From Mycocentrospora acerina (Eukaryota; Ascomycota; Dothideomycetes; Pleosporales): a DNA stretch of 64,000 bases. The notes under the pieces are model-generated. The model had not been told where the DNA came from. It saw only the letters and a list, made by a program, of their open reading frames with translations, and did not search any database. Below, one piece after another: positions 33,901-44,362 of this stretch; the stretch's first letter is position 1; every line of letters starts with the position of its first letter. Where the stretch lies: NCBI GenBank assembly GCA_022701365.1, contig JAKUHH010000030.1, positions 621,107-685,106 of the forward strand. The letters run 5' to 3'. Made by a program: the position numbers and the translations under genes.

Positions 33901-34520
33901 CTAGAAGTTAGATCCCTCTGGCGGTTGCGGGAGCTTTTTGTTCTGAGGCTGGGCCATGTAACTGAGAGTCTTTAGTAATATCCGATCTGATGTCTCAGAT
34001 GTAATTACCGGCGGAGTTCGATCAGTATAGTCTCCATAGTGAATTCTCTCTTCCACTGTGCGAGACAAGGCAGTTTGAATTTATCAACCTATGCGTTGTT
34101 AGCAGCTGCCTGTCTCAATCAAAACTGAGAGTATGCACCTTTCCGTTCTGAGGATTGACGCAGGGAAGATTGATCTTCGATGTGAAGGCGATCTCGGGAG
34201 GCACGTCGGGGTAGTTTGGGCCGCAATGAATCTTCAGGCTGTAAATGCGGTTCTCATGGCTGCTCTGTAACTCTAAGTTAGTTTATAGATAATCCATAGA
34301 AATGAGAAAGAACATACATGTGGTGGACCAAGGATAGTACCATTCCAGTCCGACATCAGCAGGTCGTCTCCATTGTCCAGGCCGTATGAGCACGCCTCTG
34401 TTTGCGCTCAGCTCTCAAGTTGTAGGTGTGTGCAGGGCGATTCATACCAGCACCAAGACCTTTCTCTCCCTTCTCCAGCTCTTCAAGTAAACGGAAGTTT
34501 CGTGGAACTTTGGCGCTCAT
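33901..34520 (-). CDS. MMS2: Ubiquitin-conjugating enzyme variant MMS2/UEV1
   Basis: Mms2 is the inactive E2-like partner of Ubc13; together they build Lys63-linked ubiquitin chains in error-free postreplication repair. Five short minus-strand exons are 34448..34520, 34318..34397, 34139..34264, 34009..34088 and 33901..33961, giving 139 aa, the standard UEV length. The protein reads PRNFRLLEELEKGEKGLG, then SDWNGTILGPPHSSHENRIY, SLKIHCGPNYPDVPPEI, and ends KKLPQPPEGSNF. The E2 HPN motif and catalytic cysteine are absent, as expected for a UEV. The last acceptor is taken as CTCTCAG at 33962-33968, because only that join keeps LRRYMAQPQNKKLPQPP in frame. All exons are below 130 nt, so simple ORF searches miss this gene. 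It is divergent from TRS65. Confidence 0.94.
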
Positions 34521-34865
34521 GTTTGCGGTTGTTGCGCGGACGATTGGGAGAGATGTGACGCGTGGGTGGAAGTGGGATGGATTGCCCCGCTATTTGAGAG
34601 GCAGCTGCAACTGTCAAGTACGGTGGAGAGGAACGGCCTAGTAGTGCTGCAAATACCAAGAAGGCTTTATACCGTCAGGACCTAATGTTGTTAGGAAATA
34701 TTGCGATTGCGATTGCGATTGCTGTCCGCAGCTTGGTCTGTCTGAATCTCTTGGCATCATGGATGAGGAGGCTAGAATGGACAAGGGTCTTAGATAGTCT
34801 GTGCTGAGCTCAACTTCTACACGTGAAGCTGCACCTCTTCAACAACAATTTGTAACAGGAAGATC
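34521..34865. promoter_or_regulatory. Shared MMS2/TRS65 divergent promoter region
   Basis: This 345-bp region lies between two start codons on opposite strands. It contains TTGCGATTGCGATTGCGATT, a triplicated hexamer, at about 34701-34720. No factor is assigned. Confidence 0.45.
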
Positions 34866-36752
34866 ATGACTGCAAGTCTAGCAGAGGCACAGCCTCGGGT
34901 AAGTACCGAGTTTGTCGAGAGCGCAATACTCGAAACCGTTGTACCTGTTAACCCCAACATCGACATTGCAAATGAGCTGAGCTCCTGGGACGGATCAGCG
35001 CAAGATGAGAGTAGCTACGTCTTGCCCTTCGTAAAACAAAGAGACGTAATTCTTTTTGGTAAGTGTTCCTCGCAACGCTGAGTCTCAAGCAAGCCTCTTA
35101 CTTATGCATAGGTATCTAGATGAATTGCTTCCGGTCTATGTTGTTCTCCGAACACCATTACTCGACAATATCACCCTAAGGTCATACCTAGCTAGATTGG
35201 CCATTACCTTGGATGCCTTTGTCTTCAGTACAGCACCTGTATCGGCGCAAGAGCCCAAAGCGGTTCCAAAAGAGCTCATACATTCGGATGTCATCGAAAG
35301 TACCAACGTGCCTCTGATTGTTCACCAAGAAAAGGGAAATGATTTACATGCGTATGCAATCTGGAGAGTCGACGTTTTCATATGTGAGAAACTAAAGCAG
35401 CCTTAATTTTACAGCACTAATATTTGCCAGCTCGTCCTCAGGGAAGATTTCACAAACCTGCTGTCTACTTCCAGCCCACAGCGTCGTTAAAGCCAACGGA
35501 TAAAGTAAAGAAGGATGTCATAGATGACGAATATCTACCAAGTCGTGCACCTTTTGCGTTGAATCTTCTCCAGTCGTTTGAAAATGATTCCGCTCTAGCT
35601 GGCATTCGTCCACGACTATCAGCAATGCGGATCAGTAAAATGGCACCTTCAGCCCCTGCTGCAAGGGAGATAACTTACCCTATTAAAAACGGTCAGCGAC
35701 CCTTGTATCGAGTCGTACCAGCGTTGATCTGGAGAATGAGATACTCCAGACTACATACATCAATGGACGATGTGTCTTTGATGGCCGCGTTGGATCTTGA
35801 AATCCCCCAGTTCTCCACGTATGATGCCAAAGTAAAGAAGGTAGGATTGACTTTGCGTGGTGGAAACGTTAATGATTTGAATGATTACAAGAGTGTAAAT
35901 GCTACACACAAGCCAGGCGACCAGCTGACCTATCTGTACAAGATAGAGCCTGATCGGGCACCCGACGGAACACCATTGCTCGGGAGCAAAGGACACTACT
36001 TGACCATGATTGTCGAAGCCAAAGTGTTCATCTCGGACGAATGCCAACCGAATATCGCAATCGAGTGGAAGACAGTCGTAGAGTTTGCGGCTGAACACAA
36101 TCCCAGCTTGGTCAAGGCTGCTCATAGACTCAGCAGTGTAAGTGTGCAAGCTCCAAGGATTACGAGTCCCGACTCTCTACCAGCTCATGATACGCAAATC
36201 CAAGCCGGGGATGTATCAAATAATGCCATAAACATCACTCTTACCGTGTCCGGCCCACCTAGAGTGACAGTCGGAGAGGTATTCCATTGGGACGTTTTCA
36301 TTGTCAACCGCTCAGACAAACCACGAAAGTTGGCAATTTTGATAATGCCGAAAAGAAAGCGAGATGTTGAAAAGCAAAACCCCCAACCTTCGGTGTCCTC
36401 GACAGCCGGCCTCAGTCTTGACAGGAAAGAGCTACTTACAAGTGCTGTGGTGGATGAAAATATTGTTTATGCAAGACAAAAGAGTGCAAAAACAGAGACG
36501 GCGGAGTTGGTTTGTTTGACAACGGATATTCGGTTAGGGTAGGTCAACCTGAACAGGCTGCATTCAACACAGGGGCTGACGATATATAGGCAACTTTCAC
36601 CTGGCTCCTGCTATACAGCCGACCTCAAGTTCCGCGCGCTCTCTCCTGGTGTTTTGTCCGTCGAGTCAGTCCGTGTGATTGATCTAGCAACGAACGAGAC
36701 TGCAGATATTCGTGATTTACCGAGTATCATGGCAGTAGAGAAGAACAGCTAG
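34866..36752 (+). CDS. TRS65: TRAPP II complex subunit TRS65
   Basis: Trs65 is a fungal subunit of the TRAPP II tethering and exchange complex acting with Ypt31/Rab11 at the late Golgi. Exons are 34866..35058, 35120..35383, 35431..36538 and 36590..36752, giving 575 aa, near yeast Trs65. The N-terminal segment FDELLPVYVVLRTPLLDN is formed at intron 1. I chose the acceptor TATCTAG at 35119 because the nearer GCATAG would bring an in-frame stop. Later parts are beta-rich (GEVFHWDVFIVNRSDKPRKL; LSPGVLSVESVRVIDL), like the Ig-type folds of TRAPP II subunits. Segment VPLIVHQEKG..AIWRVDVFI ends exon 2. Assignment rests on the overall pattern rather than on a catalytic motif. Confidence 0.85.
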
Positions 36753-37492
36753 GTAGCGGAAAATGTCTGCTGACCCCAGCATACGGTCAACTTCGAGATG
36801 ATATTTGCATTAAAAACTCATCCGGATTCAAAGACGGTAGTAGGTCGCCTACATTTACCACATCTTGATTTTGGTAAGGGGATGGAGGGACAACGCTCAA
36901 GAACAGTAATCAGGTTTCACATAGCACCTATTCCTCAAGGTGCAATTATAGCCGGAAATAAGCAACCTAGGGTGTATGCCAGTAACAATGTCTCCTCCTG
37001 CTTACAGCCACTATTCAGCTTGTGTATCCGAAAATGGACGTATGGTTTCCAATCGTTTACCTGACTTTCACTTCTTAAAGCTGCGTTAACTGTATAGGCG
37101 CTGTACATAATGATTGTAGGAATCGTGTGATACGGTGCTGTTCTCAACCTTTTTATTGGCCCACAATAGGCTGTCTCGTGTCTCGTGTGTGATGTTTGAA
37201 ACTACGCAACGCTGTCATCATGCCTTGTGATGCGCCGACGGCGCCGCGCCGCCCGACTCCGCCGCATTCGTGCCACTCCGCTGCTCGACCCCAGCAAATG
37301 CCTGCAGGACCCTTACATTTGCTTCGAGACGACATCGCGCTTAATTACGATACAAGAATTCCTACCCGCACTCGACACCAGGAACTGACGAGAACGTGGC
37401 TGCAAAAACTGCACACACGGACGTTTCTGTTATTGTGGCACCGTCAGACGTCATCGTAATCAACGGCCGCGCCGCTATCACTTTTCACCATC
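36753..37492. other. Intergenic TRS65 to Mpv17-like gene
   Basis: This 740-bp stretch between tandem genes contains the downstream promoter. No conserved frame or RNA gene was seen. Confidence 0.5.
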
Positions 37493-38576
37493 ATGATCGA
37501 AAACACTAGACACAGGCTGCTCTATCAACTCAACAGACGCTGGCTGTACGGAAAGATTGTGAGTAGCCTCGCCTCTTAGTCCGCGACCACTTACTGATAC
37601 CATACAGCCCCTTCTCCACGCCGCGGTTTTCCTTGTACAAATGGCCGCCGTTTCACTCCTTGCGCGCAAGTACAACAGCTACTATGCGCAGCGGCCTCGT
37701 ATGGCGCCCCCTTGTTTTTTTATATGCAGCAATAACTGACAGTTGTAAATAGTCATTACCACGATGGTCACCAACTCTGTACGCACTCCCCAGCACCGAC
37801 GCGCAATACACAGTCCTTGTGCCATGAATCGCTCTACCTATTCCACCCTCGCGTACGACACTGTGTAGACAGACTGACAAAGCTCGCAGGTTTTGGGTGG
37901 CATCGCAGACACAGTGGCCCAGACGCTGACCGCTGTTCGGCAACGCGCAGTCCGGAAGGGCGTGGACAAGGACGACTTCTTGGCCATTGAGATTCATGAG
38001 CTTGACAAGAGGAACCCATGGCCAGATTCTGATATTATCCCCGACTCGCTCAAATTACCACCACCATTTGACTTTGAGCGCACAGTAAGGTTCATGGCTT
38101 ATCCTTTCATCATGGCGCCACTTCAGCTCCGTTGGATCAAATTCTTAGCGTCGACTTTCCCAATAACCAAAGCCGCGACTTGGGGACCTGTGTTGAAGCG
38201 CGTCGCCTTTGACCAGCTTCTGTTTGCTCCAGTCGGTGAGTGTGTTAACGATGAGCTTCAGCCGTCTTTTGCTGATTTCTTCTAGGCCTTGCATGCTTCT
38301 TCACTTTCATGACTGTCGCTGAAGGTGGCGGAAAGCGCGCCGTGCAGCGCAAGTTTCAGGACGTCTATATCCCTGCCTTGAAGGCCAACTACGTCATCTG
38401 GCCGGCAGTGCAGTTGATCAACTTTCGATTGATGCCCATTCAGATGCAAATTGTATGTGCTCGGTTGCAGTGTAGAGTCTTGCCAAAACTGACACTTTTG
38501 ACAGCCTTTTGTTTCGACTGTCGGTATTGCCTGGACAGCATACCTCTCACTTACAAACTCTGCCGAGAGTGCGTAG
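37493..38576 (+). CDS. Mpv17/PMP22-family membrane protein
   Basis: Mpv17/PMP22 proteins (including yeast Sym1) are small four-span proteins of mitochondrial inner or peroxisomal membranes. Six exons, 37493..37558, 37608..37698, 37753..37778, 37890..38235, 38286..38452 and 38505..38576, give 255 aa. Exon 3 is only 26 nt. The N-terminus LYQLNRRWLYGKIPL and PLITTMVTNSVLGGIADTVAQ are family signatures, and PALKANYVIWPAVQLINFRLMP with PFVSTVGIAWTAYLS near the end are the most diagnostic. Between the second and third spans there is a polar insert of about 45 residues (VRKGVDKDDFLAIEIHELDK and on), making it longer than the classical 176-200 aa members. Donor sites are canonical throughout. Organelle and transported substrate are not evident. 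Confidence 0.92.
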
Positions 38577-39386
38577 ATATCTCTGCAGACTCTGAGAAAA
38601 TCACCTTTTATATCTCTAGATCGAGTGGGCCCTGGTCATGATTTGGACGTTTGGGGCTGCTTTGAACTTTTAGCGTAGAGTCCTTCTACTTGCCGTCTAA
38701 GAATTTGGCGTTTTAGGCATTGTCAGGGCGTCAGACCAGTCATTTGTAATGGAAGGGACTTCTACTTCCTGTGTCCTCTCGTTAGGCTTCAATTGCACCT
38801 TATTGTTACAAACTGATATCATGTCCTGCCATTGATGAAAGACGCCTACTATTGTATATTACCATTCCAGGGAGCGAGTTCGAGAGCTCTCAAAATCTGC
38901 AGGTCGGTCTAAGCCTCGCACGGCTGGCAACAGACATGTGGAAAGAAATCGGAGCATACAGCTCTCGGCCGCGGGAATGCATCCTCGCCGCGCTCGACGA
39001 AACAAGACCGCGGCAACAACCGTTCGCGGCGGTTTGACTTGTGCAATTCCTTTGCAGTCTACCGGCGCGGCAACCCTTTTATTTGCGTGTGATTCGATAA
39101 GGAGGCGGAAGCTCTGCACGAGATTGTGTCTCGCTCACCCCACCTTGCCCCGCCAGGTCACAGCTCTATGACATATTGGGTAGCGCGATTCAACGAAACA
39201 AAAACACGCAACCCCTCCCTAGCAACATCCTTCACAACCGTCCAGAAGTAAGCATTTCACTTCCTCGATTCCCTTCCTCCCTTAGCAACGCAGTCGTTCA
39301 TTTGGACATCTCAACATCATCTCACTCAAGCTTCACCAAGCTCTCGACTGACCCCGCATTCATCACAGTACTCAGATACTCCCATC
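38577..39386. other. PGK1 upstream region
   Basis: This 810-bp stretch ends in a pyrimidine-rich leader (TTCCTCGATTCCCTTCCTCC near 39260) just before the PGK1 start, as in strongly expressed fungal genes. No other gene is seen. Confidence 0.5.
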
Positions 39387-40758
39387 ATGTCTCTCTCCAA
39401 CAAGCTTTCTATCGCCGACGTTGACCTGAAGGGCAAGCGCGTCTTGATCCGAGTGAGTCGAAGGTCCAATCACGCCCAGCTGGGAACACTCCGTCGTCTA
39501 ATCATTGCGATTCCTAGGTCGACTTCAACGTTCCCCTCGACGCGGACAAGAAGATCACTAACAACCAGCGTATCGCCGGCGCTCTCCCTACCATCAAGTA
39601 TGCCGTCGACAACGGAGCCAAGGCTGTTATTCTCATGTCGCACCTCGGTCGCCCGGACGGAAAGCCTAACGCAAAGTACAGCCTCAAGCCGGTTGTTCCT
39701 GAGCTCGAGAAGCTTCTCGGCAAGAAGGTCATCTTCACTGAGGACTGTGTCGGCGAGCAGGTCGAGGAGACTGTGAACGGCGCTAGCGATGGACAGGTCA
39801 TCTTGCTAGAGAATTTGCGCTTCCACGCTGAGGAGGAGGGCAGCTACAAGGATGATGAGGGCAAGAAGGTCAAGGTTGACAAGGCGAAGGTTGAGGAGTT
39901 CAGGAAGGGATTGACTGCTCTCGGTGATATTTACATCAGTGAGTCTAATTGTCGAAGGCCTTTCCAAGAACAAGATACTGACCAGTTACAGACGATGCCT
40001 TTGGTACCGCCCACCGCGCCCACAGCTCCATGGTTGGTGTTGACCTCCCACAAAAGGCCTCTGGCTTCCTTGTCAAGAAGGAACTCGACTACTTCGCAAA
40101 AGCGCTCGAAGAGCCCAAGCGTCCATTCCTTGCTATTCTTGGTGGCGCCAAGGTCTCCGACAAGATCCAGCTCATTGACAACTTGCTCGGTAAGGTCGAC
40201 AGCCTCATCATCTGCGGTGGCATGTCCTTCACCTTCAAAAAGACGCTCGAGAACGTGAAGATCGGTAACAGCTTATTCGATGAGGCTGGCAGCAAGACTG
40301 TCAAGGACCTTGTCGAGAAGGCCAAGAAGAACAACGTCAAGATTGTCCTGCCTGTTGACTACATAACTGCGGACAAGTTCGACAAAGACGCTCAGACCGG
40401 ATACGCTACGGACGAGGAGGGCATTCCAGATGGCTGGATGGGACTTGACTGCGGAGATAAGTCGATTAAACTATACAAGGAGGCCATCAGCGAGGCTAAG
40501 ACCATTCTCTGGAACGGTCCCGCTGGTGTGTTCGAGTTCGAGAAGTTTGCAAAGGGCACAAAAGAGACTCTCGATGCCGCAGTCGAAGCTGCACAGAGCG
40601 GCAAGATTGTCATCATCGGCGGTGGTGACACTGCGACTGTTGCCGCAAAGTACGGTGTAGAAGATAAGCTGTCGCACGTCTCGACTGGCGGGGGTGCGTC
40701 GCTTGAGCTTCTGGAGGGCAAGGATCTGCCAGGTGTGTCTGCTCTGTCCAGTAAGTAG
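39387..40758 (+). CDS. PGK1: Phosphoglycerate kinase
   Basis: This glycolytic enzyme transfers phosphate from 1,3-bisphosphoglycerate to ADP in the cytosol. Exons are 39387..39452, 39518..39938 and 39992..40758, giving 417 aa, matching fungal PGK. N-terminal substrate-binding segments are VDFNVPLD and MSHLGRPDGK. After the hinge come LGGAKVSDKIQLIDNLL and IICGGMSFTF. The C-terminal nucleotide site contains ILWNGPAGVFEFEKFAKGT, IIGGGDTATV and STGGGASLELLEGK. Intron 1 splits the codons between LIR and VDFN. Codon use is biased to C-ending codons such as AAG and CTC, as expected for a highly expressed gene. Identification is certain. Confidence 0.99.
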
Positions 40759-41026
40759 ATCACACGCTTTGAGGAGATTATGGCTCGAGTTGACTCGGAA
40801 GGGATATCCCCGAAGTTATGATTGATGTGTGTATGTTATAGCTCTTTTCATTCCAATACAGCGTGAACTGTATTTCACTCCACCCATCAGTCGCTTGTCG
40901 TGATGCTCGTGATGCCATAGTCTCTGCAAAAGCGCTCTAGTACTCTGTTCCCAAAACGCCACTCTGCTGGCACTAGATGGTGTCTATACACTGTGTGTCC
41001 GTCTTCGTCGTGGGGGGATGTGTCGC

Positions 41027-41413
41027 TCATTTGCCCAGCTTCTTCAGCTCCTCCCTGTACATTATTAGCTCCAGTATGACCAGTAAGACGCGTTTCCCGT
41101 ACCTCAGCTGTACCGCAAAGTCCTCATTCGTGTCATCGTCATCCCAGCTCTCCTCCCAAAGATGCGCATTGCCGCCAGGGATCTGTGTTTCCTCCTCTGT
41201 CCAGTCTAGTCTATTGTTAGTCTTGAGCTCTTTCTCTCTCGGCTATTCTCCGAGTAGGGCATGGACATACGTACCCTCAACAGGGAAGTCCTCAAACTCA
41301 TCATCCTCCTCTAGTTGTGTCGCGGGCTTCTTGTCTTGTGAAAGCGGTTGCTCGCCATTCTTGGAATCGGCGGGCTTGGTCGTAGCAGTGTTTCCTTGGG
41401 CGGGGCCGGCCAT
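41027..41413 (-). CDS. SEM1: 26S proteasome subunit SEM1/DSS1
   Basis: Sem1 is a very small acidic, mostly disordered protein in the proteasome lid, also found in TREX-2 and other PCI complexes. Minus-strand exons are 41275..41413, 41103..41205 and 41027..41054, giving 89 aa, the same length as yeast Sem1. Two acidic-aromatic binding stretches are diagnostic: EEDDEFEDFPVEDWTEEE, formed across intron 1, and AHLWEESWDDDDTNEDF. The C-terminal helix VQLREELKKLGK is completed by a terminal exon of only 28 nt. For intron 1 the acceptor GACTAG is required; the nearer ATAG would give a stop. The gene is divergent from IML2. Confidence 0.93.
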
Positions 41414-41956
41414 CTTAGCGATGTATGCGGTGGTACAGGGGGTATGGGTTTATCTGGGGGCAGCTTTGTGACGGGTTGTGTTAGGCAGATCTGGTAAGCT
41501 TAAGGTTGTCGTTGCGTTTGCGGCTCTGTCGAGCGACCGAAGCGGCGGTGATCGGTGACTAAGCGACGCGGTGCTTTCACGTGTTTCGTCGTCCAGGTAC
41601 CCCCCCGCACCTCTTCGGAGATTGTTTGGAACTCTAGAAAGGAGACTGATGTCTTTGCTGCTGTTCAAGTTTCACCATTTGTCAAACTGTTCGCTTTGTT
41701 GGCCAGATGCAGCGTCTGTTGCAGAAGTTCCACCACTCACAGACCATGACGTCGATGCCTAATCTGAGATGCTCGTTGTAAGCATCGGAGCCCTTCGGTA
41801 TTAGCTTCACTGCGCCACGAAGCGTGGGTTTGATTTCATCTCTATCTTTAGTTCAGAAATATAATCCTCCTTCTCTCTTCTCTCTTTTTACTTCCTCACA
41901 CTCTGTTTCTGTGTAGACCCCGCCGCTAGCTCTCCGGGTGAGTTTGTTCTTACAAG
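41414..41956. promoter_or_regulatory. SEM1/IML2 divergent promoter region
   Basis: This 543-bp region lies between divergent start codons. It has a pyrimidine-rich run (CTCCTTCTCTCTTCTCTC near 41866) upstream of IML2. No factor site is assigned. Confidence 0.45.
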
Positions 41957-44362
41957 ATGCCTCTCGGAGGATGGCTAGGCATGGGAAAAGCAGGCAAGGG
42001 ACCTGCACACGCGAAGAGTCTGAATGCCATAAGTGAGCTTGCTCAATGTAAGTTTCGAAAAAGTGTATGATAGAGATGGAGCTAACAACTGGCACAGTGC
42101 AGGATGCTATGAACGGTACGATGATCCCCAGTTTGAAGCGATCGCCATCTGCACGAACAGGACTAATGTCACGCGAGCATAGCCATAACCTACATTATGG
42201 CCGATGATATTGAGAGTGCTGAAGCACACCTCGTCAAGGGCAGTTCGTCCTTTCACCAGGTGTGTCACATTCTCGAACAACCGGCGAGAATCTCTTGGGG
42301 CAGGGAGCTAATGCTGCACAGTTGGGAGTGGGCGTTTGCATATTTATGAGAGCGACGCTGGGTTTCGAACAGGATATCATGCGCGAAGGTTTGAAAGTCT
42401 GCTGGACACCCAAAAGGAAGCAGAATTGACACCGAATGCAGCTTCAAACACCCTGTACACAGCCGAGTGCACGGCATACGATCAGCAGAGACGAGCCGCA
42501 AAAGACACGAACGCATATCGCTCGCCTATTTACCCTCCTGGAACCGAATATGCAGTGTGCCAGGCAGAGGCACAGCTGATGGGTGCAGTGGTAGGTGTGC
42601 TCAACGAGAGCTTGACAGAAGCTATCAAAAGTTTCTACAAGATGAGGAAGGCATATCTTGCGCTCGAAGCAGTGTTAGAAATTGAAAGGAGGTATCGGAG
42701 CAAGACAAGTGCGAGCAGTGTGAACTTGGCAGGTGCAAATGGCTTGTCGAAACCTGGTTCCATTCGCTCCAATACGGGTAGTAACACACTGATGAGCTCT
42801 GGTCTTTCGAATTCGGCCAGTGTATCGGCTCCAACATCAACTACAAACTTGAAAAAGAGTGGATTGGGGAACAAACCAAAAGCAAATGATGGTGGCGACA
42901 ACGACGATTCTGAATCTGTAGATGTCGAGGAAGACTTCGAGAAACTCGCTCTTAAGAAGAAGGGCAATTCTGATGCGGACATATCAACATTTAGCGATCA
43001 CCCAGTAGACATGTTCATTCTGTCAGGGTCCAACTTCTGCTTTGGCATGCTCCTCCTGATTCTTTCCTTCATACCGCCTTCGTTCGCTTCGCTTCTCAAA
43101 ATCGTTGGATTCAAGGGCGACAGGGAACGCGGTATGCAAATGCTATGGCAAGCCACCAAGTTTCATGATATCCATGGGGCTATGGCTGGTATAGTACTCA
43201 TGGGTTATTTGAACGGATTTACTAGCATCTGCGACATTCACCCAAGTACAGGAGCAGACGCATATCCCAAGGCTCGATGCACAGCCTTGTTGCATGAGAT
43301 GCGTGGGAGATATCCAAAAAGCCATCTCTGGTTGTTTGAAGAGTCCCGCATGCTTTGCGCGGATAAAGAGTTAGAGAAGTCGGTAAAATTTATTGAGGAT
43401 GCCGGAGAGTCGCAGCTCAAACAGCTCGAAGCACTTGGCTGGTTTGAGCGCAGTCTCAACAACATGTACATGCATGAATACGAGGCCACTACGTTTGCTT
43501 TCGAAAAGTGCATTGCACTTAATAACTGGAGTCATGGGCTGTACTACTATATCTGTGGTACCTCTGAACTCGAACTCTATAGGCAGAACAAGATATTGGA
43601 TCCAACAAAAGCAGCGAAGTACGCAGCAAAGGCCAAAGAATACTTCGAGAAAGTCGCACCTAACACGGGCAAGAAGAAGTTTATGGCACGTCAATTGCCA
43701 TTTGATATTTTTGTTGTTCGGAAGATCCAGAAATGGGAGGCACGATCCAAAGAGTGGAACTGCGATTTGGTCGATGCAATTGGAGTTTCTCCACTGGAAG
43801 AGATGATATACTTCTGGAATGGATACAAACGCATGCGGAATGACCACCTCGAAGCTTCACTCAAGAACCTTGCCTGGAGCGAGTCCACCGCTAATCCATA
43901 TTGGGAGAAAGAAGGTCTCGACGAGAGATCTATCCTCGCTGTCCTCCGGGCGGCAACTCTGAGGAACATGGACCGAACGACAGAGGCCAAGGCAATCATA
44001 GAAAAGGAGATTCTAGTCCACGATAAGGCTTTGTTCAAAGGTAATCTCAAGGATGCTTGGACGGCTCCCTGTGGTCGATACGAGCTGGCCGCCAGCCTCT
44101 GGCGCGAGGCCGATGCGGAAGGAATCCCAGAATCGCACCCAGATCTCCTTGAGAAGTGCAAAGATTTGCTCGAGGAAGTATCTAACTGGGAGGCTTTCGA
44201 ATTGAATGCAAGGTACGGAGTCTATCTCGTAAAAATGGAGAGGGTTCTTTATTCAGAATCTCTTTTGCCTGGCCATTATGCTAACGACTGTCACGATGTA
44301 GGATCGGTATGAAAATCACGACTGGCAAAGATACATTGAGGAAGTATGGCGTTTTGCTATAA
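41957..44362 (+). CDS. IML2: IML2/TTC39-family TPR protein
   Basis: Yeast Iml2 takes part in lipid-droplet-linked clearance of protein inclusions and belongs with the TTC39 proteins. Exons are 41957..42047, 42098..42115, 42183..42259, 42322..42388, 42442..44212 and 44302..44362, giving 694 aa. Exon 2 is a micro-exon of 18 nt encoding LQDAMN with partial codons at each side. The N-terminus ends AISELAQLQDAMNAITYIMA, and VGVCIFMRATLGFEQDIMRE leads into the large exon. SPIYPPGTEYAVCQAEAQLM and LTEAIKSFYKMRKAYLAL are family segments. A polar Ser/Asn-rich and acidic insert (residues about 180-260) precedes the TPR-like helical half. The last exon supplies RIGMKITTGKDTLRKYGVLL. The intron at 42389 is needed, since reading through meets a stop. 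Confidence 0.92.

Noticed and set aside
33703..33975. 90-codon plus-strand ORF
   Set aside because: Overlaps the last MMS2 exon in antisense and has no recognisable features.
35100..35112. GCATAG acceptor for TRS65 intron 1
   Set aside because: It gives an immediate stop (GGT ATC TAG); the acceptor eight bases on keeps FDELLPVYVVLRTP.
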